This document shows, piece by piece, positions 1-11,500 of a stretch of DNA of 64,000 bases. The notes under the pieces were generated by a model. The model did no database searches. It was not told where the DNA came from and was given only the letters and a program-made list of their open reading frames with translations. Where the stretch lies: NCBI GenBank assembly GCA_963971425.1, contig OZ020524.1, forward strand, positions 12,589,845 through 12,653,844, in the 5' to 3' direction. Every line of letters begins with the position of its first letter. The stretch's first letter is position 1. The position numbers were made by a program, and so were the translations under genes. Source of the DNA: Bryoerythrophyllum caledonicum (lineage: Eukaryota > Streptophyta > Bryopsida > Pottiales > Pottiaceae).

Positions 1-73
1 ATGTTTGAGTCTGCTTGGGATTGAGGGAACTTGTCGATTGAAGTGGAATCTCAATCGGTGGCTGTATTCTTTT

Positions 74-3012
74 CTCGGATCCGAGAGGACTGTTACTTCT
101 CTTTCGGTAAGAAGTGGTTGTTGGTGCAAGAGTCTCTACGTTGTGCGAAACTTGTGAAAGTCTGCTGGGGTATGGGGGAACTGGTCGATCGATGGGGAAT
201 CTCAATCGGTGTCTCAATAGTTATCTCGGATTCGAGAAGACAGTATTTCTGTTTAGGGAACTAGTGGCTGCTGGTGCACTATTATTGGAGGCCATCATGT
301 CGATGATGAGACTCACCTAATTTTCAAGAGAAACTCTGAGCGGATGGGGATTGCAACAATCATTGTGAGTGACGAACTCACCCATTCGATAGCCTTATCT
401 TCAAGTATGCCTATTCAATCAACGGCATCTCGCCAACCACGCTTATGAATACCTGCTGAGCTTCCCTTCCATCAAGTTTGCGGCGTGCGAAGACTGTTTT
501 GGACATACTGCGCAGAGGGTTTGACCAAACTCAATTGAAAGAAACAGCCACTTGTAAGTGACCAGTTAGGAGCTATTCTTTGGGAACTTTCGGGAACGGG
601 ATGGTGCGGAGGGGTGAGCTAGTGCCATCTCGGATCCGAGAACACCAGAAGTTACGTGGAGAAGTGTCCACAGTATCGACAGTTTTGAGTTCGGGTTCTT
701 ACGTTCGTCCGAAGGGTTCATACGTAAGTGCACTAATTGTTTCACTCAAATAGCTCAAATGAGAGCAATTTCTGATTTGCTGTGAGATAGTGCAAGATCG
801 GAATGCGAGTCGCTTAATGGGCCAAAGAAGACGTTTTAATTTCAGTGTTAAGTGATAGGCTCAAGAGGACGTGTTCAGTGCAAGTCTAGAGTTCGTTATG
901 AATATGTTGAATTCAGGCCGTTCATGCGAGTCACTTATCGGATCCGATAAAGAATTTTTCAGTGTGTCAGGGTGAGATCAACGTCGTCTCGGAGCCCTGA
1001 TTAAGTTTTTCGTTGAGTACCAGCTGATGTTGAGTTTGGAAGACTCAGCCGGAAGAGAAGATAGTGATTCACATGTGTCAGATTCGTCGGTGTGAGGGGT
1101 GCCGTCTCGGATCCGAGACTCGATAAGGAGTAGTGATCGATGATGGACAAAGATGAGTCATGATATGATGCACTGCACTTTCTAGGTGCACTTCACTGCA
1201 CTGCACTTACACTCAAGAGAAGAATATGTGCTGACTACATTGTACATATCGTGATGGATTCCCAATATCAATTTAGAAGGTTGATTACTGGTCGATGCTG
1301 GAGAATGATTCACCATGTGGTATAATGACCTGGGACTACGATGATATTATTGGTTCGTAGTGGTGAGATAAAAGTCGTCTCGGATCCGAGATCCACCGTC
1401 ACGTAGTGTAGTGGTCCGGTGATGGCCTTGGGGGACGAATTCGGTTTCTGGGTGAATGATTAGCCTGGTATGTTAATTTTGGCATGTTATGAAATATTCG
1501 GTGTAGAGGGATGAAATTTTTGCCTTCTCGGATCCGATAAGGCCTTGACGAGTACATGAAATGAACGAGCACATGTATCCTGTAAGCCCGTCAGCATTTG
1601 ATTGTAGTATCGAGCTGGATATTTGGTCTTACAACAGCTAACTCTTCATACTCGGTCAAACTGAATACCTGGTTTCTTAGATTCTCTGGTCGGTCAGGAT
1701 ACCTGCATACTTGGATACATGGATTCTTGGATACTCGGCCATTCTGCATACCGGCCACAGTGAGTTACGTTCCAGCCTTCAGATGTAGCCTGTCTCGGAA
1801 CCGAGAATCGTTGAAGGTGAACTGATTTACCAAACTGTTCCAGGTTCGAGGAATTTTCATACATAGAAACTCAGATAAAGTGGAGTCATGATGTGGTGGA
1901 CTGCATGTTTGAGTCCAGGCTGCACTTTCACGACCTCTTGATCCAGACTGCAGTGCACTTACACCCACGAGGTGATCCTGTATGGATCCTGACTGCATTG
2001 AACTTATCATCATTAGATATTCATCGTCTTGGATACTAGTTATCGATTCAGAAGGAAAATTTCCGGTCGAGGCAAGAAAATATTGGATCACCCTGGGGGT
2101 GAATGATCAACCAGGTGGTTTATTGAACTTCGACTGTGATGATCTTATTGGTTCGGAGGGGTGACGTTGAAGTCGTCTCGGATCCGAGATATGATTATCG
2201 TGGTCCGGTGTTGGCCGCGGAGGACGAAGTCGGTTCGGGTGTGAATGATTCACCTGGTATGTTTATCGTGGCTTGATTTGAGTTCTTCGATGCGGAGGGG
2301 TGATATCCAAGTCGTCTCGGATCCGATAAGGCATTTGCGAGCTAATGTAACGGACGAGCACATGTACCCTGCAAGTCCGTCAGCGTTAGAATCAAGTATC
2401 GATTGATAATTAGTCGTGCTCTGGACCGCACTTCATACTCGTTCAAGCGATTCCTGGTTTCTGGTTGGGCTAGATTCTTGCATACTAGATTCCTACATCC
2501 TGGTTTACGATATTCAAGCTGGATTCCGGTCGGGCTGGATTCCAGCATACTTGGATACTTGGAAAACAGTCGAGCTGCATACTGGCCATTATGAGCTGAA
2601 TATCTGCCTTCAAATGAAGCTGTCTCGGATCCGAGACCTGCATTGCGGTGATCGATATACCTAGTGGTTCCAAGTTCCAGGAACAATCATGTACAGAACT
2701 ATCATGCACAGATACACTATTCAAGTTGATTACAGTGTGACGTTATGCTCATGTAATTGGACTTTTAGATTGAGTTGTTGGAGTGGCCGGAGCAGGCGAT
2801 ATTAGGTGCACACTGGATAGTATTACTAATAATTTTCGGAGGGCGGTCACATCATGTACTAAAGTTTAGACTGCATGCCAGTAGCATTTCCAACCTAGAG
2901 CTGCAGGCTCTATAAGTTTGGATCTTGCCTTTTAACAGTACCACTAAACTGTAGAATATGATCCTCTCTGACAAGATATTTGATTTTGCGACGCATGCTT
3001 CTCGGATCCGAG
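74..3012. repeat. Array of CTCGGATCCGAG palindromes (copy A)
   Basis: The perfect 12-bp palindrome CTCGGATCCGAG occurs at 74, 629, 1106, 1379, 2177, 2624 and 3001. One- or two-base variants occur at 225, 937, 1527, 1794 and 2316. Spacing is irregular (about 140-550 bp). The block lies directly upstream of the first seen exon of the partner gene, whose 5' side is a splice acceptor, so part of it may be a 5' intron. I saw no copies elsewhere in the window. Each site contains GGATCC/GATC. A role as a binding or modification site for the element's own protein is inference. Confidence 0.85.
1140..2740 (+). repeat. Diverged ~0.8-kb tandem duplication
   Basis: About 1140-1905 and about 1906-2740 align along their length. 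Shared landmarks in the same order are a GCACTTACAC word, a GTCGTCTCGG palindrome site (1379 and 2177), a second site ending CCGATAAGG (1527 and 2316), GACGAGCACATGTA with GTCAGC following, a CTTGGATAC-rich stretch, and a third site (1794 and 2624). Spacings drift from about 745 to 830 bp, so the duplication is old. No coding frame is supported in it. Confidence 0.7.
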
Positions 3013-3241
3013 AACAGTCTACAAAAGTGCCTGATCAACTTTCAGATTTGGTACCTCAATTATAGTTGTCGCAGTGGTACCTGATTTAATGTACAATATG
3101 CTGCCTCGTCGCATGTTTCAAAGATCCAAGATACATCCTGTTCTAGACCCATTTCCCCCAACTTTGGAGTGATTTATGATTTGTGGTGCATAATTTTATC
3201 ATTGTCTTATTCTTTATGATTTGATTTCTTTGTTGTAGAAG

Positions 3242-6200
3242 ATGCTTCCGATCATCAATGACGGTATCTCATCAGGATCTGAGCCCCCTCAAAAGGATTC
3301 AGTTCATGGAGCTCAAGTTCCTCCAACTCTTGAGGTCTCCGATGATTCCTCTTCACAGGAGGCTCCTGGAGCTGCAAATGTAAGTTGAATTCTTTCATGT
3401 TTACGATCAGGGTGCACGTTTAATGACGTTTGAAGAATTGCATGCAATCTCTATAACTGAAATATTTTGGAGGTATAATTTAGTGAGTTCACGGCGGAAT
3501 TGCACTAGTGATATTTGTGAGGGCTATTCATTCCTTGCTATGTCCTTATGTGAGGGAAAAAGATCTCCTCCATGATTCAGAGATGTGATTTGTGATGCTA
3601 CTTCTACTCTTTGGACCATACTGGTTTGAGTGATAATTTATTTGATTTATATTTTTGGAAGGAAATTGAATGTACTACTCGCTGAGAAGTCTTGACATTA
3701 AATCTTTCCTCGTGGTCTGTTCAATGTAAAATTTTCTACTCATGATTAATTGTGATAATCTTAGTACTTATGATTATGTAATGACAATCGCAGGAAAATG
3801 CGTCACCTACGACTCTATCTCAAGGGCACCAGGATGATGGCACTCCTGGAACTGATGAGATTGCCCAACCCGAATTTGGAGGTCAGACGGATGATGGTGA
3901 ACTTGAAGGACCGGTTGATGAAGGTCTTGAGAATGAAGAGAAGGAGTTGTTTGAATATGACTTGCGTCGCCTCCAGAAAGTGGATTCCGTGACTTCAATC
4001 TCCTCATTAAGAATGAAGCCTGAGCATCTATTCCGCCTTCGCATCCCCCTGTGCAGACTGGTTTTTATGCCAATGGTAAGACCTACTCTTTCGTGCGACA
4101 TCGTGAAACTTGAACAAGAATTTGTTCATGGATATCGAGATGGGGCTGCAGTATTTTATGTCTCCACCACTAACGAGGCGGGAGTGTGCATGGAGTTCAC
4201 GGCGGATGAGATTTTAAATTTTGGAACACTATGGAAGAAGGAGAATGACGTATTTGAAAACCATGTAAGTTCAATACCCGAACTCAACTTCCTGAAGAAT
4301 GCAAATTTTTTTGTTTGCGACGGCAATCACCGGCTTCTAGCTTGGATGAACTACATTTCCAGGCTTCATTCAGCTGATCCCTCCTGGCACATCGCCGTTG
4401 ACTGCATCGTGCTGGAGACAAGGGGACGGATTGAATTGGTCATGCAAATTATGCATGATATAAACAAGTGAGTTTTTGGCAGTCACTGAATTTTGAGATC
4501 ATTTTGTCATTTGGTTTCTTGCTTTTAATTCTGCAGTATTATAATCTTTTTAACCTCAGTTTTGGTATCACCTCTAGGTCCACTGAGGACTCCCACGTGA
4601 AAACCAACTTGGTTCACACACTGTACCGGGTTCAAAAGTATGGTCTTATGCCCCTGGAGAAGTTTTGTGACGTACTCAGACCATCAGAGAGGAGACGGTG
4701 TTCAGTGCAGTTGCCTCGCAAAACTTGGTATTTACTACCAGTTGATGTCTTCACTGCATTTATTTTCAGGGTGAGACATATTACATGTTGACTTTCAATT
4801 AACAATTATGTTTTATATTTTCGTTGAATTTTATTTCAAAAGTTTCATTAATGGAGATAGTGCTTGATTCTTGTAGCAAGAAATTGCAGCCGCATCAGAT
4901 GCCGCACTTCGACAATACCATGAGAACACACCAACTGATGAAAAAACAGACGACGGTATTGCGGATGCTATGAGACTAGGAGCTAAAGAGAAGTCCACGA
5001 AATTATATCAGAAGATGCACAAATTACTCACTGTTGCTAATCCTGCTCTTGGTCCTGGATTTCTTGAAGAGGTTAGTTCTCCACATCGCTTCAATCCCTT
5101 TCAGTCATTTTCATGTTATGCATTCGATTATATGATAATTCCCTCTCCTGGACTTATTATCAGGTGGAGAGTCATTGGAGCTCTAACGAAGTTCCAGAGA
5201 TGACCTTGGAGAAACTCCAGATGGTAGCTACATGTTCCACTACTCCGTACCACAAGATTAAGTTTCTTCAGTGGTGGAACTCATCCATGCCATCTCGTGA
5301 TGCTAGGCATTTTCCGCCCAAGCCTGTTTCAGAGCTCCATCTTGGTCCATTTCTGAACAAATGCGTTTGGTATGCCGGGGTAAGTTTACCACTACTCATA
5401 GCAATTAAATTTCATACTTAACAATATTAAATTTCTGGATACATAATTAATTAAAAAATTTCCATTGCAATCTTGTAGATCGAAGATGCTGCTGTTGAGT
5501 TCCTTGATATGGTCGTGAAGAAGGACAAAATCCCAATCAATATGATAGTACCACTCAAGCCCGAGCCTTTAAATGTTTACGTGGAAGGGTGGAGGCGCAA
5601 AATTTGGGATCACGGTTTTTGGGCAGTTATTAAAGGAGCGAATCATTTCAAAAAGATTGACAATTTCAAGACTTTTGAAGGTTCAGGGCAGGCAGTGCAA
5701 AGAGTAATTTTCAGGTTTGATTTTCCTGACATTTCATTGTAAATTTTGAATCATTTTAATGCTTTTCATATCCACACGGACATTAATTAGTTGCTTTGTG
5801 TAAAATGGGCTTATTGTTGAAGTGCATTGTTTTGAGTATTTATGTGAAATTCTTATACTGACTCTTTTTATTTTTGATTCCATTACTCTAGGTACTTCAA
5901 GTACGAGTTGGAACCAAAAGGTGCAATGGCTCATACAGATTTTCCACCTTTCTTGTCGTCTTGGTTGGACCGTAGTTCCAAGGAGTGTATGTTTTCTCCT
6001 ATTCAATTCCGCACCTTTACGACAACCCACCTTAGTGGTGGAGGGTGGTACTTGGATTGCAATGTTACTTTCACCCATCCATTTGAGGTAGAGCTGAGGA
6101 AATCCTTTGATGGACTAGGTGCTATCACTATGGATTTTGACGAGTATGTCGGCCTTACTGAGAAACAAAAGAAGAGAGCCATTGCCAAAAGAGACGCCAC

Positions 6201-8078
6201 TGATAAGAAGAAGGAGGAACGTCTCCAAGAGATTGTGACTTCAAAGGCAAAGAAAGAAGAGGAACGCTTGGCGAAGAAAGAATTGGAAAGCTTGGCAAAG
6301 GTAGCAGAGAAGGAAAGAGTGAAGGACAAAGGTAAGAAGGCTGATATGGGAGTCCCAATTCCAGCTTCTTCGACAGTGGACAGTGGCTCTCAGATGCTTG
6401 GTGGTTCTTACAGTGGTGTGATGAGGCCGGCTGCACTTCCTGAGTTCTCCGAAGATGTGATTACTCATGGGACACAAGTGATTGTCCTTGATGAAGAGAA
6501 TATGGAATACTTTGGAGGATTAATTCTTAATATCTCCATCTCAGAGTTGTTGGAAAACATGGACGCTATGACACCGATAACATATACTAAGGTTTCCCAA
6601 TTTCTGAAGAAGGTAATTTTTTTTAATATCACTTGCATAACGTAAACTATTGAATGTCCATGGACATTTTGCATAATTTACTAACTGATTTACTCTTGTC
6701 ATTTTTCTTTGCAGTTTTCTGGAGATAAGTCTCGAAAGATCAATGGTGTGGCAGATATCAAGCCAGCCGTGGACCTAATTCTTTTTGACTGTCAGGAGAA
6801 TTTTCCTGTACCAGGGGTGTCTGTACCAGCGACTATGGTACCAACTTGGAATGAAGACAAAGAGTATGAAGATCTTCAATCAGCTTTTGCATTTGCTGAA
6901 CTCCATCTTCAAGACGATGGTTGTATGATAGTGTTCCATTCGTTCTCTGCTATTTCAAAAGGAAATATTATTGGACTTTGTGAGACATATCAGATGCTGA
7001 AGAAGAAGGAATGGTTGGGCATGAATCGTCTTCACTTGACTTCGGCATTGGATGTTACTACCACCGTGAGTTTTTTATAGTGTTCTTTATTTTTAATTGA
7101 TACGTTACTGAAAGTGTCCTTTATCTTCTTGATGTTGATGTTGTTTGTAAATTGACAGACGCAGAAGTTTGGAATCAGCCTCCTTGTGAAAGACCTCGGC
7201 CCGAAAGGTAAATCCAGCTTTTCTTTCAAACGGTCAACCACAATGAAGAATGCAAGTGTCGACATCGGGCGAGACGACATGTTGATTAATTACACCATCG
7301 ATCGAGACTTGGCGATGAATGGTGATATTCCGTGGCGAGGGCCTCGTCAGAAGGATCCTCGATTTTTCCAGCTCCTTTTGGAAGGCACGACTGTTGCTGG
7401 AGACCTGGTACTAGATTGCACTGCAGCTACAGGTGCGTAATCAACTATTTGGTTGTGTGTTTCAATTTCCATCCTCAAATTTATCTATATATTTATTTAT
7501 CTAAGGTTTTGTTCTGCAAATCTAGGTGCGTCGATTACCGCCTGTCGTGGTCTTCATCGACAAATCGTGGCTTTAGAGAAGGACACCGATTTGTTTGATG
7601 CCCTTCTGAAGCCCATGGAGGTGGCCCCTCCTGCCATCAAATCGTCTGAATCCAAAGCCGTGGAGGTGGCATCTGAAGATCCTGATGCCATGGTTGTCGT
7701 GCCTCGCAAATTCAGTCGGAAGGCTAGATTCAGTAAGTGAGTGTTTACCTTTTATTTTCTTTCGTATGATTATCTTTTTCTATCTTTTGTTCTAAATATT
7801 CTTATTGCACAATATTAATGTGCAGCCGTTCAGGATTGACGTTAGCCACAACATTGGTGAAGAATCAGGGTCTTCTTCTAAGCCCGGTGAAGTCATACGA
7901 TCTGCCAATGTATGTGGAGAAGATGGCAACGGCATTTGTGGAGTTTGGTTGCTCTAAACCAAAATCCAAGAAGTATGATGATAATGTTTTGAAGTATATA
8001 GATGGTTCAGCAGCTGAGGATAGAGAGCCATCAGAGTCATTTACGAGTGATGATTTTGTGTTAGGTTTCTTCAACTGA
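3242..8078 (+). CDS. ParB-like/DNA-methyltransferase-like fusion protein (copy A partner gene)
   Basis: Eleven exons join in one open frame of 1153 codons: 3242-3379, 3794-4467, 4578-4770, 4877-5071, 5164-5379, 5479-5714, 5892-6612, 6715-7065, 7159-7432, 7526-7736, 7826-8078. All junctions are GT-AG. The N-terminal third looks like the ParB/sulfiredoxin fold: IPLCRL and VRP near residue 155-170, then CDGNHRLLAW with D222-R226. A helical middle region follows, then a K/E-rich coiled coil (about 634-700). The last third has beta-class methyltransferase order: a motif IV-like LILFDCQENF (D816), then a late motif I-like LVLDCTAATGAS (D994) with ALEKD after it. The usual DPPY is DCQE, so catalysis is doubtful. 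The start is the first ATG after an acceptor at 3238; a further upstream exon is possible. Homologous to the minus-strand gene at 8458-14315. Nuclear action is inferred. Confidence 0.75.
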
Positions 8079-8433
8079 GTCTTCATCGTCTTAAACTCCT
8101 GGATTTTTTAGAAATCTTGGATATTTTGTATTGATTTTATTATGATTGGATTTGTGTGCTTTATGGCTATATAACTGGGTGATGTCTTGTTGATAATCAT
8201 GTTATTCATCACATTCTTTACAGCAAACCATATACATTTGATAAATGTAATATATCCATTGAAATAATTTTTGTTGATGCTCCAATAATAATTATATAAT
8301 CACAAGAGAATTTAACAATTTCGAACTCCTCTAATCTCACGGTAATAGGTCTATCACTATTTTTTCTTTATAAAATGGTACATAAATCTTCTCATGTCCT
8401 ACCAATTTTTTTTTGTCAAGGCTTAAAAAATTC
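8079..8433. other. 3' flank of copy A partner gene
   Basis: AT-rich sequence after the stop codon. It should hold the 3' UTR and polyadenylation signals of the partner gene. No gene or repeat was recognised before the terminal repeat. Confidence 0.5.
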
Positions 8434-8504
8434 AGCTCACCGCTCACCGCTCACTGCTCACCGCTCACCGCTCACCGCTCTAGGCTCACATAATAGCATT
8501 CCCC
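8434..8504 (+). repeat. Right terminal inverted repeat of copy A
   Basis: Six near-identical 9-10-bp words (GCTCACCGC or GCTCACTGC) run from 8434, then TAGGCTCACATAATAGCATT and a terminal CCCC at 8501-8504. Read inward it begins GGGGAATGCTATTATGTGAG, which matches the ends of copy B (GGGGATTGCTATTTTGCG) and copy C (GGGGAAAGCTATTTTGCG at its right end). The ten bases outside, ACGCTTCCTG (8505-8514), are the expected right-hand target duplication; the partner is outside the window. Confidence 0.75.
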
Positions 8505-11500
8505 ACGCTTCCTGGGACATGTTGGAGCTAGGAAATGGCGGTCCAGGTGCCACCTTCCCCTTCAACTTGTGCATTAGTATGGAGATTGGGCTTGACCCGT
8601 CCTCTACTGCAGTTACCGAATTGACAGGGGCCAGTGCGGAAGTGTTCACACAAGTTGACTCTGGTATCACCTGAAGGACGTCAATGTCAACATCCATTTC
8701 TACAGCAGCACTACAGTCTGCTCCAAGAGACCTCTTCTCACTAGCTACAGCGATGGCGGCTTTAGCAAGCTTCTTCATATTCAATTTTGCCTCCGCTGCA
8801 ACAGCCTTCACCGTTAGTGCAGCTTCTGTCTGTGAGTTGGACTTTGGAGTAGCCGCAGCAACGTCCTCAGCCTTCCTCTTTGAGCGTCCTATCTTCTTCA
8901 CTGTAGCCTCGGTGGACTGTGGAGCAATAACATCCTCTGTGCCCGCCAAATTGGGCTGAATAGTATTCCTCAAGTCAATCTCAAAGGACGGTGGCTTGTC
9001 CAACGGGCAGTCAATGTACCACCCACATTGCATCCAGTGGTCCTTCGACCACTTACTTGCGATCTCGTCAGTGATCATACAATTAGCTGTTCGCCTATCG
9101 AGATAGCTAGGAAAGAAGGACAGAGTCTTGGAAACAACTTTCCGCGGATATAGAATGAACTTAAAATACCTGTAAAGAATCCTAGAAACCGCCTGAGACA
9201 TTCCAACCTGGTCCTCCGGGCTTTGGTTTTTATGAACTCCCTTTCTCTGAAACTCATGCTGGAATGCTAAGTCCCACAACTGAATTCGATTCTGCTCCAC
9301 ATAGTCTCCCAAGGATTGAACGACGTCTCCATCAAGCGGTTCGTAATCAATTGAGACACCAAGCTCAAACAACGTGGCATCGAATAGGTCCTGAACCTCG
9401 CTAGCGATCTGAGGACATGGATTTTATTAGAACCAAGATGAAATTGGTTAAAAAAGAAATATAAATTCACTAAATTCTGACCTGAGACCACCAAGTGGCC
9501 TTGTGGAGCCATTCGGGGAACGCGTGGTCAGCAAATTTGCTCCTTGGAAACCGCACAGCATCACGAAGTGAGGCTGGCATGTTCCAGCGCTCAAGCCACT
9601 TCACCTTCATAGCTGGTTCCATTGCAGACGTTGCAAGGTACCACAACTTCTCCTGGGACATCTCTGGATCGTCCTCTCGCTTTTCGTAATGCCTTCTTAC
9701 TTGCTCAAGGAACTGTGGGGTATGCTTTGGATCAGCAATAGGAAGTTGTTTCTTCAATTCAGAAGAGGTCTCTCTCTTCACCTTATCCACAGCTTTTCCA
9801 ATTTCCTCGTGCAGCTTACCGGTTGTCCACTCACTTGATTTCTCGGGGTATTTTTCTTTGAATTTCCTAGTGGCATGGGCTACAGCATCTCCAAGCTCTT
9901 GCTGAAGACAGCGAAGCATAGGTCAATCACGATAATATATTCAAATACCGTGTTTTCAAAAATGATACACATGAAAGAATGTCGAAAACGCAGTCTAGAG
10001 TGCTGCATTATTCCCAGTTAAAGGGCCCTACTTCAACAATCTGTCCCTGGCGCTTTGATGACACCGAGAAAATAAAGAGCGAGCAGTTTGGGTGCCGATA
10101 TCGGCAGCCCAATGTCTTGTACCAGAAACTTACACTAATAAAAATATATGTGCTGCCCATTAAGTGCAGCACATCTCATACTGAAACATAAAAACATTAG
10201 GGCGACCCATAACTGCTGCCCATCTCATAAGTGTTGCCCATGCCATTTAATTGTAAGTGCTACCCATGCCATAAAATCGTAAGTGCTGCCCATCTCATTT
10301 TAAAAAGAGATCATTGGGGACAAAGTATCAGATGCTATATAACAAGCTTCACAATGCAGTTAGCATCACAGTGCAAGAACGTGAGAAATATTCTTGTAAG
10401 TGGCTCAATTTCAAGGTTTAACACAGTCCACGAATTAATCAACCAGAGGAGATTCGATTCGTACCTGGTAAAGAACTGAAATGAGGCCGTCCATCGTAAG
10501 AGTATACCAACCATGGTTCTTGGACAATTGTTTCTTCTCAGCGTCATTGAGTTCCTCTTTCGAAACAAGATTCTCGAAGTACTTTAGTGGCTGACCAGCA
10601 ATTCCCTGGATGCGGTATAGCTTATGCACTAGGTTCATTTTCACATGGCAATTTTGATTCCTCCTGCAAAATCAGAGAATCGTTAGTACTTGAAATTATT
10701 TGAATGAGAAAGTTTCCAAATTCTTCCTCTCTTCCAAATCAACTCCATATCAAGTCTTGGTTCAAGTAAATTTTTTAATTCTGACAATAGTTTTTACAGG
10801 CCTCAAGATTTTTGATTATTTGGAAGAGGACTTGTTCACTTTCTATTCTATGCATCTAATCTATATTTTCAGAAGATATCCAAGTTCCAAGGTGCAAACA
10901 CTATGCACCAAAACTAGTTAGAGATTCACATATACCTTGTACAATGCAAGACTGCGGTTAAAGTATTAGACAATTATTATTTGGGGTATTAAATTATTGA
11001 TATTTGAATTCTTGCCCACTTTTGAGATCATCAATGTAGGTTAGATTCTTACCAATTCACCTGATGAAGCGCAGTAAGTAGTGGTCCAACTTGCCCTTCA
11101 ACCTCCAGGATAATTGACTCGATAGCATAATGCCACTCGGGATCGTTGGCATGATCCCTGTTGATAATTGGCAACCAAGCAGCTAGTCGGTGGTTGCCAT
11201 CCCAAACGAAGAACATCTTCTTAGAGAAGCGCTTCCAGGCCTCTTCTTTTTGTAGCTCTATCTCAAATGCTTCATTTGCTTTTTCCCACAGCGGACTCCA
11301 ATTTGATGAGTGCTCACTGGTAACATCAAGTGTCCTTCCTTCGTTATCCTGCAAGGCCACGTAAAATACGCCATGGCCATCCATGTAACCTGTACTTACG
11401 AAGTGAGCACCTAATGCCATTACATCGTTCTTGAGATATGGCCTCACAGCGGCAAGAGGAAGCATGCGACACAAGGGAATATTTAACTTGGACTTGCTCC

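Larger units (their letters stand above)
1..8504 (+). mobile_element. MULE-like element copy A, right-hand part
   Basis: This copy enters from beyond the left edge and ends at a terminal inverted repeat whose outer end is CCCC at 8501-8504. It holds the palindrome-rich non-coding block (1-3.2 kb) and the complete ParB-methyltransferase-like partner gene (3242-8078, plus strand). By analogy with copies B and C, a divergent transposase gene on the minus strand should lie left of position 1. The right terminus matches the ends of copies B and C: each has a GCTATT-type outer block and repeated GCTCACCGC/GCTCGC words. The DNA right of 8504 is the truncated partner gene of copy B, so A most likely inserted into B. 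The left end is not in the window. Confidence 0.65.

Noticed and set aside
346..380. GGGGATTGC followed by TGTGAGTGACG as a possible left end of copy A
   Set aside because: Only the first nine bases fit; the GCTATTTTGCG block and the GCGGTGAGC words are missing, so chance is more likely.
74..3012. Palindrome arrays as CRISPR repeats
   Set aside because: Sites are only 12 bp, spacing is irregular, there are no uniform spacers or cas genes, and the DNA is plant nuclear.
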